Assembly: GCA_026874595.1 (NCBI GenBank)
Contig: CM049309.1
Span: forward strand, 7,779,076-7,843,075
Direction of reading: 5' to 3'
DNA from: Sipunculus nudus
Lineage: Eukaryota; Annelida; Sipuncula; Golfingiida; Sipunculidae
DNA: 64,000 bases
Shown piece after piece: positions 10,971 to 24,513 of the stretch. The notes under the pieces were generated by a model. It was not told the DNA's origin, made no database searches, and was given only the letters and a program-made list of their open reading frames with translations. Every line of letters starts with the position of its first letter. Position 1 is the first letter of the stretch. Position numbers and translations under genes: made by a program.

Positions 10971-13940
10971 CTGTAGTGTGAATGTCACAAAACAAATCAT
11001 TAGTTATAAAAAAATTCCTGAAACAGAGTAAAATAAATTTTGATATCCTAACATAGTAGTACTGGAAATCCATCAATATTTGAGATTTAGAAATTTTTTT
11101 TAAAAATGAGCCAATTAATTAGGCCAAAGGACATTATATGATTATGATTTTTGAAGTTGTGTTCTGAAATGGTTTAACTATGCAAAATTTGGAACAGGAG
11201 CCTTTAACAAAAATCTACTACATGTAACTGCATAGTATTATGTTTAAGGGAAGCTTGGGTCTTTTGTACAGTTTCTGAACAGTGCATGTTATGTTTCTCT
11301 CGTGTTTTCCTACAAAAAGAAATGATCTGAGGGAATATCCTTGTAGTTCTGTATGGACCATCTGCCCCTTGTTCATGTGCTAGTTTTTCTATATTTATGG
11401 TACAGTCTACTTAAAAAAATTACCTTGAACTTTTGATCCACTGATAGAGGATTATGGGAAAACATGTTGAGCCTTGACTCTGTCTCACATGGAGTTACTT
11501 TTGGGAATATAACCCATTGATGTGTTGTCTTTATTTCCCATGAATTTACTTTTTATTGAATGACGTCTTTGTGTACATTTCCTTTTGTCATCTGACAGTA
11601 ACCTGTTATTGTGTATTTTGATCAAAGGCGTGGCATCATTCAGCTTGATCAGTCACAGCATACCAGATGGTTCTTAGTAGCTTTGACAAACATCTTCAGA
11701 ATAAGTATCACCAGTCGGATATCTGTCTATATGTTTGTGAAACTTTTAGTATACCCAAGAAAAAAAGTGGTCCCGTTCATCTTCTGGGTTCTAACAACTT
11801 GCGTCTCAGGTCAATTTGTATCGTTCTGAAGTTATCATGATTGAATGGGAATTGGTACTCTGTAACCATCATGCAGACATCACCATGCCATTTTTGTTGC
11901 CAGGCAACCAATCAGCCTATCAGTTTTGTGTTTCAGATTTTGTACCTAAATTAATGCCAGTAGTAATCTCACTTAACACTGACAGGGGTGTCAGTGTAGT
12001 GATACAAATATTATAAAAGTAGCTTTGATAAATGTGAGAACTTTCAGTTAAATTAGAACAGTAGTTTTATAAAAGGATAATCAAAAAAGGTTACTGAAGA
12101 TTTTTTATTTATACAGTTTTGTATTAAATAATTTCAGCATTAAATTTTAATGAAATTATTAAAAAAAAAATAAGCTTTTGTTTTATATGCTGTTTTTAAT
12201 TCTTATACCTTTATGTTAATTGTTATGTTTGCAAGGACATCAGTGTTTCTTTTTCTTAGAATTTATATGTATTTCTTTTTCTTAGATGTAAAGAATTTTG
12301 TACATGCAAAATTGTAATTTTGAAATTACATTTGAAAATATTATCATTTTTTTATTATATGGCTGCACATTTTTCAGGATTTCTCATTTCATTTATATAA
12401 ACATATATTGTGTAGCCACTGAAAATCTAGGGTTGCATAATTAAGTGCACCATGGATTTAATCAATTATAATACATGATGTTATGATATGGGCTTGCTCT
12501 GAACACCAAATACAGGACCAGTAGGCATATTGATCTCTCACAGGTGACTGGGTTCAGTGCTATATAATATGACCATGTGTTATACTGTATGCAATATCCC
12601 TTTGGCATAGCTCAGGTATTGTGTTGTATGTAACTCAGTAACCATTGATCATCACATAGCTTTGAAGGCCAGGAGCTTCAGTATGCCAATAGATATTATC
12701 AAAATGGAGCACGCAGAACAAATGATATACACTCCACAGTTCGGAGAGACTGAGATGAGGTGTGGGAATGCTATTCCTGCATCTCTTGGGGTTCCCTGAA
12801 TACCAGGTCGTTGCGGAAGCTGTTAAAGCAAATTTGATTACCTTTCTCTTTTTTCATATTTTGCTTCCCCTAATGGCTATTGTGTGTTTGTTGAAATGTG
12901 CTGACTGTGCAACAGTAAACAAAGATAAAAGCCATGAGGTAGTTAACTTAAGTGATCTGTTGACATCAAGGTAAGCAGACCACAGGATGCAGGTTTCATC
13001 ACTTTCTTATCTTCAGTACAGGAGAATGTCTTCCTCATTTGAGCAGCATCATCCATTTTTCTCCACATGCCCTATAATATACTCAACAGACTTAACTCTT
13101 AGCATTACTTTTGTTCACTTGAAGAACAGAACATTTTAAAGTTGCCAAAAGTGATATCTCTACCCTAACTTGATTTAAAATGCTTTATTTGATGTAATTA
13201 TGTAATTATTGATTTTAGAAATCAATTTGCTTTCTTTATATTGATTTACATTATCTGTACATTTTTATACAGGATACTCCCGGGTAGTGTAGGCACAATC
13301 AGAGTCATCTAGTGGAATTAAAACCTGTATATGAATTTATATACAGTAGAGCAAAGTTTATCTGAACACTACTAATCCGTAAAAATGTTTACTCGAAATT
13401 GCAAAACTGAGAACCGAAAATGTGACCATTTATCTGAAATCTGAACAATTTTAAAGAAAGAAAATCTGGAAGTTGTTATAAAAGATCATCTAATTCCAAT
13501 TTGCAGAGATTAGCAAGGATGTGTGGTCTAAACGATCATTTATTTGAACAGAAATCCTGTCCCCTGAGCTTTTCAGAAATAACGATGCTCTTCAGTATGT
13601 CATATTTATATATACAACACTAGGACTGTAATGATGAAATGGACTTAATCAGTATTAAGTATAAAGTTGAAAAAAGAGTAGTCTTTTCAAAGCTAATGGA
13701 GTTAAGGAACATGTTCAGGTAAATGAACAATTTGATGAATAGTCATGAGATAATGCAGAAGTGCACTTTTTTTAAGTATCATTCAAAAACTAATCAGGGA
13801 AAGAAAAAAAAATAGGGGGAAAAAGGAAGAAAACATTTATCTCATTATCTTGAATTGTTTCATTATCAGTATCTGGTATTATAAAGCCAATATACGTAAA
13901 ACAAAAAAAATCATTATAGTAATTTACTAAGTGGTTGGGT
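10971..13940. other. Non-coding stretch
   Basis: Mostly AT-rich, with GC-richer, non-repetitive patches at about 11610-11960 and 12700-12990. A plus-strand GTAAGC donor-like site near 12971 follows a short open stretch, but no recognisable product or strong acceptor accompanies it. Confidence 0.4.
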
Positions 13941-14013
13941 TTATTATAAGATGTCTGAAGCACATCTTATAATAAGATGTGCTTATGCTTTATTAGCATA
14001 ATAATAAAGCATA
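13941..14013. repeat. Two adjacent perfect hairpins
   Basis: Hairpin 1 has arms 13941-13954 and 13962-13975 (TTATTATAAGATGT and its complement) with a 7-nt loop. Hairpin 2 has arms 13984-13995 and 14002-14013 (TATGCTTTATTA and its complement) with a 6-nt loop. Both are exact, and they are separated by only 8 nt. Confidence 0.95.
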
Positions 14014-15116
14014 TTATTAGTGGACAGGCCACATTATTCACAGTGGAAGTAGAAATTTAATACGAATAATATCTATAACACTTGTTCACGCCAACTGCCA
14101 GATCACATTGTTAAAAGAATTCTGTAGATTACAGGAGGAAATAGTTCACCCAGGTGGGGACAGTGAGATAATTCCAATTCAACCGTAAAGAACTGTCATA
14201 CAGGTTTACCTCCCTTGACGAACCTACAGTAGCCTCATGCAAAGTCGTTTATACTTGACATTGCATCAAGCTAGCTATGATTATGACGTGCTTACTTAGG
14301 AGTTATAAAAATTACCCGCTTGCCTGCACAGTCTCATTTTTTTCCATCCTTTGTTGTGCGGGGAACCATTTCCGAAACCTTAGACTATTTCATCTGCCAA
14401 ATAATTAGTCATGCAGCAATCTTCCTGTCAGGCTATGTGGTGGCCACCGCTCTTGTCAGGTGCCCCTGTGGTGCCTCATTTCAGTATACCCCATTGTAGC
14501 TACTGATTGTATTTTAAGAGGATAAAAGACTATTTTATAATGAGCCAGGTATACAGGAACCAGGGCTTTCCTCTCTATTTTCTGGTTGTGGTTCGTGGCT
14601 GTTTTGTGATAGCGTTCAGGTTATTTCACTGGGGTTTCATATCGGTAGCGTCAGTTACATGAGCAGGGTTTTTTTTAACACAACACTGCTGTGGCAATTA
14701 GCAATCAGATAGATAAGTTCTTCTGTTTCAGTGGGCAAGTGATGTAATTACTAAAGCACTGATGCTATAACACCCACTCTGCCCCCCCCCCCAACTACAA
14801 TAAAATGTGAAATGACTACTTTCAGTTCATGTCAGTTTGTCATTCAACCCATTTATTAATTTGTTCCTCTAAGTTATTGCACCAGGGATAAAAACTGTGT
14901 GTACTTGAAGCATAGCTGAAAAGTAGATGATTGACACCAGTGAACTCATTAATTTTCCCTCAGTCAGTGTGAGCAAGGTACTGGAAATTAATAAAGCATA
15001 AAGCTCTCATTTGATCTAACATGTGTATACAGTAGGTGGCACAAAAAGGCATGTGTTTCTTAAAGCATGAGAGAATAATTCTGTAAGGTCAAATGGATGC
15101 ATGTTTTTTCTAAGTT

Positions 15117-15120
<4 letters not shown>
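14014..15120. other. Non-coding stretch
   Basis: A moderately GC-rich, non-repetitive island at about 14090-14480 has no supported exon. A poly-C run lies at 14782-14792. The remainder is AT-rich. Confidence 0.4.

Positions 15121-15166
<46 letters not shown>
15121..15166. repeat. (TA)n microsatellite
   Basis: An uninterrupted run of 23 TA dinucleotides. Confidence 0.97.
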
Positions 15167-15169
<3 letters not shown>

Positions 15170-15749
15170 GCACTACATGTGACATCTTAAAGAAAACTAC
15201 TGAGATAATGATGATTTGCTTAGGAATGGTGCAACTAGAGTATTTTTAAAAATTGATATTATTAAAGCAAGTGAATTGGTGAAATACTATTCAGAGAACC
15301 AAGTATGTCAGCAGAATAATTTCCTAATATGTGTCATATTTCATTGTGTCAGAACAAGATGGCCATAGAATGTACTTTTTATGACATAATTGTCTGTCAG
15401 AGCCATTGTTAATCAACCCAGTTCATCTTCCACTCAATCCAGATGGCATATTTGATAAAGGTAATCCATTCCTAAATCCATCTGTTAAGACCCCCCCTCC
15501 CCAAGAAAGATACCACAACAAATGCCCAATATAAAAATGTTATGCAACATGTTTTCATAATGATAACCTTTCAGAAGCTCAAAGTGTTTAATGAAGTCAT
15601 AATTTAAATTCAGTATGCCATGTACATTCATTGACAGTGTACTTGAGACATGAAATAGTATGTACCTATTGCACATAGAATATATTATTGTCCATTACTG
15701 TCTTTATCTGATACAAAGGGCCAAAAACAGGCTGTCAGACATGTCAGAT

Positions 15750-16195
15750 AGCTGACAAAGACAGGATATCAGAGAGGTTAACTGTAAGTACCGGTAGGCT
15801 TGAAAAACAATTTATAAAATAGGTGAAAAAAAGCAGGATATCACAGAGGTTAAGACTGAGACAGCTTAAAAACAAGATATAAGATATATCAGATGGGTGA
15901 CAAAGACAGGTTAACTGTGAGTAGGTTAAAAACAGACTTCCACAGAGGTTAACTGTGAGAAGGCTACAAAAAAAAAGGATTTGAGATATATCAGATGGGT
16001 GACAAAGACAGGTTAACTGTGAGTAGGTTAAAAACAGACTTCCACAGAGGTTAACTGTGAGTAGGTTAACAAAAATGAAAAAAAAAAAAAATACAGGATT
16101 CCAGATATATCAGATTAGCTGAAAAGGCAGGATATCAGAGAGGTTAACTTGTAGGTTAAAACAGGATATCAAATATATCAGATATAGGTGAAAAA
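15750..16195 (+). repeat. Degenerate tandem repeat, about 102-bp period
   Basis: The word AGATATATCAGATGGGTGAC recurs at about 15882 and 15984, followed in both by ACAGGTTAACTGTGAGTAGG. Shorter sub-repeats (CAGAGAGGTTAACTGTGAG and variants) fill the array. A-runs of varying length separate units. Four to five diverged units are visible. Confidence 0.8.
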
Positions 16196-19117
16196 AGCAT
16201 GATGTCAGTGACTGGAGTTTTTGTCAGTCAGAGCTAGTGAACAGCCCTGCACATACAGTGACTACCTGTCTGCTGATGTGGAGGCGGGTGGATATTGTTG
16301 TGACCATTATCCACAAAGCCATTAAGGATCAGGTGGAGTTGGGGGTTTCATAGGTCTTTAATATTCTGTTGACATCAGCACCAAGCTGCAGCAGCAGGGA
16401 GGATGCTGATGCTGTGCTGCCACTGACCAGTCTGGGCATCTCATGTCTCTGGCTCTGTAAACAGCAGCTGTTGGCACCAAAATTTGTCAGAGTGTATGCC
16501 AGACTTTCCTTTTTGTGCTTTGCCTTGAACAATGTACTGGCCTCTCTTTAGTTATTTATGATGGTTCTGAAGATTTAATTATAAATGCTAACTCAGGTAT
16601 TACTGATCATTTGGGGGTTAGTCATCAATGTTTTAGAAATCAATTTAATGAGAGAAGTAGGCTTATAATTTTCAGATGTGCCTGGTAATGTTTAAAAATT
16701 TATTTATCAAACATCTACTGTCACTTATGTAAAAATTTTACTGTATTAACTTAAAATAAGTGCTTTGATTTTAATATTTACATACTTTTCTAGAAAAAAA
16801 CATTTTAAAGAGAATTTTGACATGAGTACTTGTGTATGTACATGCATATCTGAATAAAACTGCAAATTTACAAGCAGTCTATTTATTCATTCTGGCTAGC
16901 CTGGCATTGGGCTTTAAACATATGCTAGTCATAGTAAAAGAGGTCTTGTGATAACATTTTGTTCCTATTGTTACAAAGAAACCAGTTACATATTAAATCA
17001 GCTTATGCGTGGAGTCCTTTGTTGGGATAAGGTTAAGCTGTCACAAAGTCAAATTGATGCATATTTTGCAATGGTAAACAGATGTCTGTTTTATCTTTAC
17101 AGCATTGCCATGGTAACAAGTACTCATGTCCGAGTTGGGTAATGCCTATTGGGTACTGGAGTCCTAAATATTGTACCTGTTTTGGCCGTAATACATGCAG
17201 TAACATGTTATGACCATTTGCATGAAAAAATAAATAAAAGATTAAAAAATGTATTAAGTCCATATAAATATATGACAGTTGATACAGGTAGTTGTTGGAA
17301 TGACAGCATGTGAATAAATAAATACAGGTTACAACAGTGGAATTTTTGATATGGTGATGACATTAAAGAGGTCAGGCAGAATAGAATGTTACATAAAAAT
17401 ATAGTGATTAAATTCCAGTATGTAGATATTTGGCCACTTTGTTCTACGATTTGCAGCATTCACTTGACAGAATGTCTAGTTTCATGACCAGCGTTTGGCA
17501 TCCCTTTGGAAACCACCCGTTTCCCTCAAAAACAGTGAATTGACTGACCATTACATCATGTTTTAGTATGCACAATTATGTTTATGAAATAAATTAACAA
17601 AACGTTGGTGTATTTGTAAAAAATAAGAAAATGTACTTCATGTTCTCTCACTGTACATATATAAGGCAACAAAAAAGCAGGGTTTCCTTTCCAATAAGAA
17701 GTGGCCTACATCAGCACCACCGCTATTATATTTGACATCAGTGTTGTGAATGTGCTCTCAGTATTTACTGCCATTCTAAAAAATAAAATGAATGATCACC
17801 ACATGTTGCTGCTAAAGTTGGGTTAAACCATTTGTTAAATGACTGTCAAACTTTTATTTTATTGCTTGTTTTACTCCTGTCAGCGCTCAAGGACTGGTTT
17901 AGTTGACAGAACAAATATAAGTACACATGTATCTGAATTGGTAACCATGATTACAGTGATTAATATATACTTTATGGGGTCTAATATGCATTTGAAACAA
18001 ACTTTTGATTGATTTAAACTTCAGTGGATTTGCCAGCAATGCTACCTTTAACTCTCACACATTTATGGCATTGAAGCATTTAATGGAATGATGTATTAAA
18101 CTCAATTAAAAGAATTTTATAATCTCATAATCACTAATAGCCATGAACTAGATGAATTCATATTTAAATGCTGCAATGAAAAAGCAATAAAAAGTTTAAA
18201 AACAAATTGTAATGATTAATTTTACATTATCATAGATACTTCAGGTTCAGGGGATAATTGAGATATCCCATCCATGCAATCAAAATACACAGCAGATTGA
18301 GAAAGCAGAGAACAAAGATTAAAGTACAGTATAAATTTGTTTGAAAAAGCGCCAGTAAATTTGCAAATTTTGCCAATCTCTGTCCCAGTATATGTTTTAT
18401 ATGCAGTAAACTTACTAAAACATTATGCATATATTATGCACATAATATAATGAAATGGCCAACAATAGCAGAAAATAGGCATATAAATGATTTTCTTCAC
18501 AGGAAATACTTTTCTTTACAGATTTTCTATAAGTCATTTTCATATTGTCAAAAATGACCATCTGTTTCAGCAGGTCAGGGTAGGCCAGCTGAGGTCATTA
18601 CTGTTTTGCACTTAAACTGGACAATAACCAACCTGGACTGTTTGAGACCTTGACCTTACCAGGTCATGGGGTGGAAGTATTTTGTGCGTGAAACATGTGA
18701 TCTTTATCCTTGAACTCTTTTAAGCCCCGTTACTGTTGGCCTCCTCTGATCTTAGGTATATGTGCGTAAGGGAAACTGACCATGATGTTCCGCTGTGTAC
18801 TCACAGCATAGTGTAACCGACAATGCCTAGCAACCAAACCGGATGCAGCTGTGGTCAGACAACACAGCATCAAGGTTGATGCCAAGAATTCACAAAAACT
18901 GCAGGTCCCTGTTTCAAAACCCTATCCAAGCTGCCTCGGCAATTTAAATGAACATAGAAACTTATAAGGGTGCCTGAGCTTTAAGCTATAACTTTTGAAT
19001 TATTCTATGTCTGTAGTGAAACCTGATGTAAAAAGATGTTTTAGTTAAACATATCGCAAGGTACTGTGTGAGTATCTGGGCCCATTTTAATGACAAAATT
19101 ATCATCTTTATCCTCAC
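16196..19117. other. Non-coding stretch with an ambiguous open region
   Basis: At 16329-16532 a minus-strand frame reads LLLQLGADVNRILKTYE and similar protein-like sequence, but neither a good acceptor nor a good donor bounds it, so it is not called a gene. A GC-richer island at about 18540-18930 includes a tight cluster of AGGTCA and TGACCT words (18565-18670) and an RFX-like CCTAGCAACC near 18825-18835. The rest is AT-rich. Confidence 0.35.
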
Positions 19118-19290
19118 CTGGTGAACAGAGACATCTGGTGGTTGTTTAAATAAATCAGGATATTTACAAATCATGAAGAACTGGTTACTTGTAGGCGTCT
19201 GAAGTATAAAGTTGGGGCCACCCAACACATGCAGCTCCATGATATTTTTGTCACAAGGTCGGCAGTGCCAATCGAAGACATGATTCCAAC
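19118..19290 (-). CDS. Internal exon of an unrecognised minus-strand gene
   Basis: Seen on the minus strand: a T-rich acceptor tract (eight T, then CCACCCAAAG) precedes 173 nt with no stop, ending at a GTGAGG donor. It starts in phase 1 and ends in phase 0, giving 57 full codons: WNHVFDWHCRPCDKNI, later ELHVLGGPNFILQT, and QPPDVSVHQ at the end. The residue mix (W, H, C, D, P, G, Q and few AT-driven K/N/I runs) is unlike the surrounding random frames. Two CxxC/HxC-like cysteines occur near the start (HCRPC). I do not recognise the family and assign no function. It may belong to the same gene as 40575-40757, since both run on the minus strand and both have excellent splice sites. The joining phases require at least one exon not identified here. 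Confidence 0.65.
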
Positions 19291-19957
19291 CTTTGGGTGG
19301 AAAAAAAATAAAATATGACACCATTTAGGAAATGATCAGTTATGGGATCTCTATCATGTTTCAAGGCAAGAAGGCTCCACACATACAGAGTTTCAGAAGA
19401 CCTTGGGCTAAGGGAAATTGCTTTTACTTTAAAAGGTCAGTGGACCTGCTCAACTTTTGTCTTTTCCATTGAAATAGAGAATGTGCACCTGAGTCTGGCT
19501 TCTAGGTATTCTCGTATATCACTCGTATGTTTGTATTTTGTTCTTAATATATGCTAGATAATTATACCTCCACTAGGAGGTACTTTTTTTTTGTCTTGGT
19601 TGGTTGGTTACTTAGTTATAGTTTGTTAGCATCCATTCTTAAATAAATTACTAACAGATTTAGCTGACATTTTTTTAGAGGGGTAGTGTAAAAGCTAAAA
19701 AAAAATCCATGAAATTTTGGAGGTAATCTTGATAAACTGAATATTTTTTTGTTTAAATGATTCTTAGCACTTTTGAAAAGGAGGGGATTTCTTTATCCCA
19801 GTCAAGGGCTAGAGTCATTCCCTGGTATATGGGACTCATTAACTTTATTCTGGTGGACAGAGCTCACCTGGGATGCAAACAATGAACTATTTATTTCCTG
19901 AGTGTATGAACACATCAAAATTAAATCAGGATCCAGGCAGAGGTAATTTTTGCTTTT
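19291..19957. other. Non-coding spacer
   Basis: This would be intron of the minus-strand gene. No other feature is seen apart from possible old repeat sequence near 19560-19700. Confidence 0.4.
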
Positions 19958-22544
19958 TAGCTCAGCTGACTATAAGTCATCTGAGCTATAGTCATGGTCC
20001 ATTGTCCGCCGTCCGTCTGTCCGTCCGTCCGAAGATGCGGCACATTTTGAAACCTTAAGACCTAGGAATCCAAAATTCTGCATAATGTTAGATGTCCAAA
20101 CGATCTCCTACCAAGCCGAAAACTGGGTCTTTGCCACTTCGTTCTTTTGAGAAATTAAGGAAAAACCTCAATTTTTTACTAAAAACCTATTTTAACACTT
20201 CAGGACTGCCTCGTATCAAAACCACTCATCCGTTTTTCCTCATATTTACCATAAATATTCCTCTATATAGTTCCTATATACATGCCAGAAATTATGTCTG
20301 TATTATATAATTTTAAAAAGTTATGGGCCCAAACATAGTGCATTTTGTAAAAAATTAGGAAAGATATTTGATCACTTAACACAAAACATGTTAAAGTTAT
20401 GGACATTTTTACAGAAATATAACTTTAATTAATCAAAATTAAATTGTATACCCAAAATTAGATCAAAATCTTTTAAATTTTTTAAAATATTAACAAAAAT
20501 AAAAAATTGGTACCTTTAATTTTGCCCAACTTTGACCGTGGCACGTTTTTTTCCTGTAAGTACTGTGGATTTAATTTTCACAGCATGTTTTTGTTAGCAT
20601 TTTGTCTGTTAACACCAAAAATTTGAAACCAGTTGATCAAAAACTGTAGAGTTTATTCAAGTTTTCAAGCACCATGTAACATATTGTTTACATCAAGCTA
20701 GTGTTATGCAGTTTGCAAGAGCTCAGCTCCCCAGCTTCAGCTCTCAGTTCCTTAAAATTTGGCATACAATTAGATGTCTACAAAATCTCTACCATGCCAA
20801 GAATTCGGTCACTAGGACTTAATACCTTCGAGATAATAATGAAAAAATTCGTTTTTCCATTACAAACCCATTGTTACACTTCAAGACTGCCTAATATCAA
20901 AACTACTGATCTGACTTTAATCATATATAATATACATCTTTTTCTGTACATTTTCTATGCACATGCCAGAAATGATGTCAGTATTGCGTAATTGTTTTAA
21001 GTTATGGGCCCAAACATAATGCACTTTGTAAAAAAATCAAGAAATATATTTACTCCCTTAACAAGGGGATTGCTGAAGCTAGCTATTTTCTAGCTATAAT
21101 CAAGATTCAGTTGAATATCCAAAATTAGTTCTGAATTTTTCAAATTTTATAAATTATTAGTATAAATATAAAATTAGTACCTTAAATTTTGCCCAAATTT
21201 ATCCATTGCATGTTTGTTTCCTGTGAGCACTGTTGATATAATTTTCATATCTTGCACACATAAGGATTTCAGCTTTTTAGTTTAGAAAGCTGAACGAAAT
21301 TGGCCAAAAATTGTAGCTTTTATTAATGTTTTTATGAAACCATGTCAGACCTTGACTCTCTCCAGCCCCTCTTGAGTCACCTGTATGTTGACCTTGTTGA
21401 ACTTTCAGCAAATTATGCATGCTTGAGGTGAGACATACACTGGGGCAGCCAGGCAGCTTATGGCCAGCCACAGTTGATCCAGGTGTCCAACCCAACTCAT
21501 CTAGTAGTTTTAACCAACAGCATAACAATAAACAATAAATTAATTAATTTTTATTGGTTTTTAATAAAGGAATTTGAAAAGGAATAGAAAAGGAATTTGT
21601 TAGTTTATAATAACAGGAAATTAACTTGCAGATACTGATGATATAAGAATCTTGTAACAATGGATAGAATGTCATGTATTCCAAATAACACCATGCAGTC
21701 ACCTATGGTATTTTTCAGTTCAGTTTTAATAATAAAAAGGTAAATCATATTATTCATTACTAATCATTAAGGATCATATGAAGGAAATTAATGATAGACA
21801 AAGATGCAGTTGATAATAGTAATCTAGATTCCTACTGTATCTAGTGTGTACATTGATGTGAAATCAGTCCAAAATGAATATATTACATTTATTTTTTTAA
21901 ATATAAATAAAAGCCATAAAACCAGGTACTTATGATCATTATTTAAATTTGTGAATTTTGTATATTCTGGATTCTCATCATCATTGTTTGGTGAAAACTG
22001 TGCAATTGTATTTAAATACGAATATGAATATGTACTCCATCATAAAATTTCTTGCATAAAGAATGGGAATTCAGGTAAGAATGAAAGTATATGAATACCA
22101 GTGCAAATACTTTCAAAATGTATTCATGAATGCATTCATGAATATATTCTTTAATATTATTTTAATAATCATTTCAGTTATATTTAATTTTAAAAAATTA
22201 CGATTCTCTTATTATTTTTAATAAAAATTATATTTGGGACAATATTTGTAATTTTTTTTTAATAAATAGTTAAACTCTTATAATATATGTTCTGCTTATA
22301 AGTTATATGGCCAACTCAAAATCTGTGTGACAGTAGCACTCCATTTGTTTATAAATGAAATCAATCCTCTTCCCTGTCTCCAAAGGTACTATCAAAATCA
22401 TACATAAGCTAAACAACAACAACTCATAATACAGCTTATATTTATTACCCCACAAAACCAGCATGTGCCTCATTTTTAAATCATATTTTTTTATCATATA
22501 TAACAGCTGAGCGCCGTGACCCATAGGTCCCTTGTTTTGTTTTT
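19958..22544 (+). mobile_element. Modular hairpin-headed element, copy 1
   Basis: Head at 19958-19988: TAGCTCAG, C, TGACT, loop ATA, AGTCA, T, CTGAGCTA, a near-perfect 31-nt hairpin. A CCGTC/CTGTC-rich microsatellite follows. The tail at 22504-22544 reads CAGCTGAGCGCCGTGACCCA then a TTGTTTTG stretch. The first ~1.2 kb (for example the CATGCCAGAAATTATGTC word near 20281 and the TATGGGCCCAAACATA word near 20320) aligns with copy 4 at 60392. The middle and right parts diverge. No transposase, reverse transcriptase or Rep/helicase frame is present. The structure resembles pearl-type, Helitron-like non-autonomous elements. That class is an inference from architecture. Confidence 0.7.
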
Positions 22545-23021
22545 ATAGTAAAAAAAAACTTTGGTATGTATAATTTAGCATTTAGTATTATTGGCAATCA
22601 TATGCCAAGTACTTTTCATGACATGCACAATAATTTTGATATAAAAATTAAACTTTTCACCCAAAAGCTTTAACCAAAATAATCGCACAGTCTGTCCTTA
22701 GTGGCATATGCTTGACCCTATATAAACAAGCTAGTTTCCTTGACCTGAACTGGTTTCCCACCTCAGAGGAGTGGTTGTAACCTTTGTGGGGGTGTTTGGT
22801 TTGTTGTTTCCCCCTCTGTTAGTCCATCCCAAGTGATGTTTAGTGAACCCCACCTGCTTGAAGTGTGAATTGCCAACATAGAAGGTCAAGCCCCGATCCT
22901 GATACCAAGGGCTTGATTATATGGGTACACTCCTGTCTAGGTGCCAAGCCTTGGCTAGAATAAATTAAATGTTCACATAGGTTTCATGAGGGTATTCTTA
23001 CAGTATCTTGTATCTGTAACC
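22545..23021. other. Non-repetitive spacer
   Basis: A moderately GC-rich segment (22690-22990) without supported splice sites or coding frame. Confidence 0.4.
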
Positions 23022-23690
23022 AAGACCTTGACTGAGTCCTCAAAGCACCCAGGCATTGAGTGATTGACTAACTCACTCAGGCCTTGGCTAAGTCCCCAAC
23101 ACACCAAGGCCTTGCCCAAATCCTCAAATCAACAAGGCTTAAATTTTGCTATGTCCCCAAATCACCCTGGCCCTTGGCATTGTCTTTTAAACACCCAGGC
23201 TTTAGCTTAGTCTTTAAATCACCCAAGTCTTGGCTAAGTCCTCACATCTTCAAATCACCCAGACCTTAGCAAAGTCCTTAAATCAAGTCCTCATGCCTTT
23301 AAATCACCTTGGCCTCGGCCAAATCCTCAAATTGATTACCCAGGCCTTGACTAAATCTTTATATCACCCAGGCCTAAACTAAATCCTCAAATGACCCAGG
23401 CCTAGGCTAAATCCTCAAATCACCCAGGCCTAGACTAAATCCTCAAATCACCCAGTCCTAGACTTAACCCTCAAATCACTCAGGCCTAGACTAAATCTAC
23501 ATGACATCAGTGCCTTGAATACAAGCTGATATCATCATTGTCTCAACCAAATCCACCTGACAATATAAGGCATAGAGTAAATCTTATCAACACCAAGGTC
23601 TTTTCTAAATCCTCACAATGCTCTGACATTTATTGGTGAAGGACTCGTAACATCAAGGCCTTGACTATAACCTTGGAAATGTAATGAGAT
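23022..23690 (+). repeat. 28-bp minisatellite
   Basis: Tandem copies of a unit near CCTCAAATCACCCAGGCCTA plus GACTAAAT. It is best kept at about 23340-23480 and decays on both sides (CAAGGCCTTGACT variants). A plus-strand open frame inside it (about 23084-23269) is a by-product of the repeat, not a gene. Confidence 0.9.
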
Positions 23691-24513
23691 CTGGACATCC
23701 ACACAAATTCTGTTTACATGTAATAAAAAAAGCAGTAATTAGGTAAAAAGGTAATTAAATTGAGAGTGGCAGAGCTTAAGGTAAAGCGTTGTAAATAAAT
23801 GGATGATGCATAGGTTGTATAACTGCTGGTTTGATTGGCTGATAATTTTTTATAATCCACAAGACTGAGGAAAGCCACATAAAATTAAAAAGAGTCATGG
23901 CCTAGGGCTATTAAAATGATATGTAATAAAACTAAATAAATAATAAAATTATGTAAATTAATATCAATACTAAAAATATCAATTTTAAGTTTCCAGTTTA
24001 GTTTGAGTTGGTTTCACCTGAGCTGCATAGCCTGTAAAGGAGCTGTTTAATTATCTCCACCAGGGGATCCCGCAGGTTGTTGGCATTTCCTACGGTGTAT
24101 CAAGTTTACAGGAATTTAACGAAGGCCACAGACACCAGATTACATGCTGACATTCCAGATGAGTGGATGTGGTTACACAATAAAATATCCTCACCTGTGG
24201 TCTAGGGACAACTGGTGTAATGTTCATCGTTTAGGCGTATGACCTTCAGTGGTGGAACATACTGAGATTGCTAACAGTATCTAATTGTCATAAAATTCAA
24301 AATATTAATTTGATTAATCTTTTGGTATGATGATTGTATGAGTTTTAGTATTCAGATAATAAGAATCTTTTGACAGTATAACCATAATTATAAGTAAAAT
24401 AAATGATTAGAGGTATAGGGTTGTTAATAATATTCCAGAAGGTCTTATGTTGTTGGTTTCATATTGACCACTCAGTAACCCACACAAAGTATATCCATTA
24501 TGATATGAATTCT
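23691..24513. other. AT-rich non-coding stretch
   Basis: No supported gene. A GC-richer patch at 24030-24260 has donor-like sites on the minus strand, but every frame through it carries stops. Confidence 0.45.

Noticed and set aside
12762-12974. Plus-strand frame ending at a GTAAGC donor-like site
   Set aside because: No good acceptor, an AT-driven hydrophobic composition, and no resemblance to Smad or any other family I know.
14290-14335. Minus-strand stretch reading GKRVIFITP before a GTAAGC site
   Set aside because: The acceptor lacks a pyrimidine tract (purine-rich instead).
16329-16532. Minus-strand frame with an ankyrin-like LLLQLGADVNRI phrase
   Set aside because: No adequate acceptor or donor at either end, and the frame runs into a stop. 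A single ankyrin-like phrase is not enough.
18790-18870. Minus-strand short open stretch ending at GTGAGT near 18800
   Set aside because: Its phase does not fit the neighbouring exon and only about 44 nt would be coding. It is indistinguishable from chance.
24180-24250. Minus-strand GTGAGG donor-like site next to a GC-richer patch
   Set aside because: All three frames upstream of the donor contain stops.
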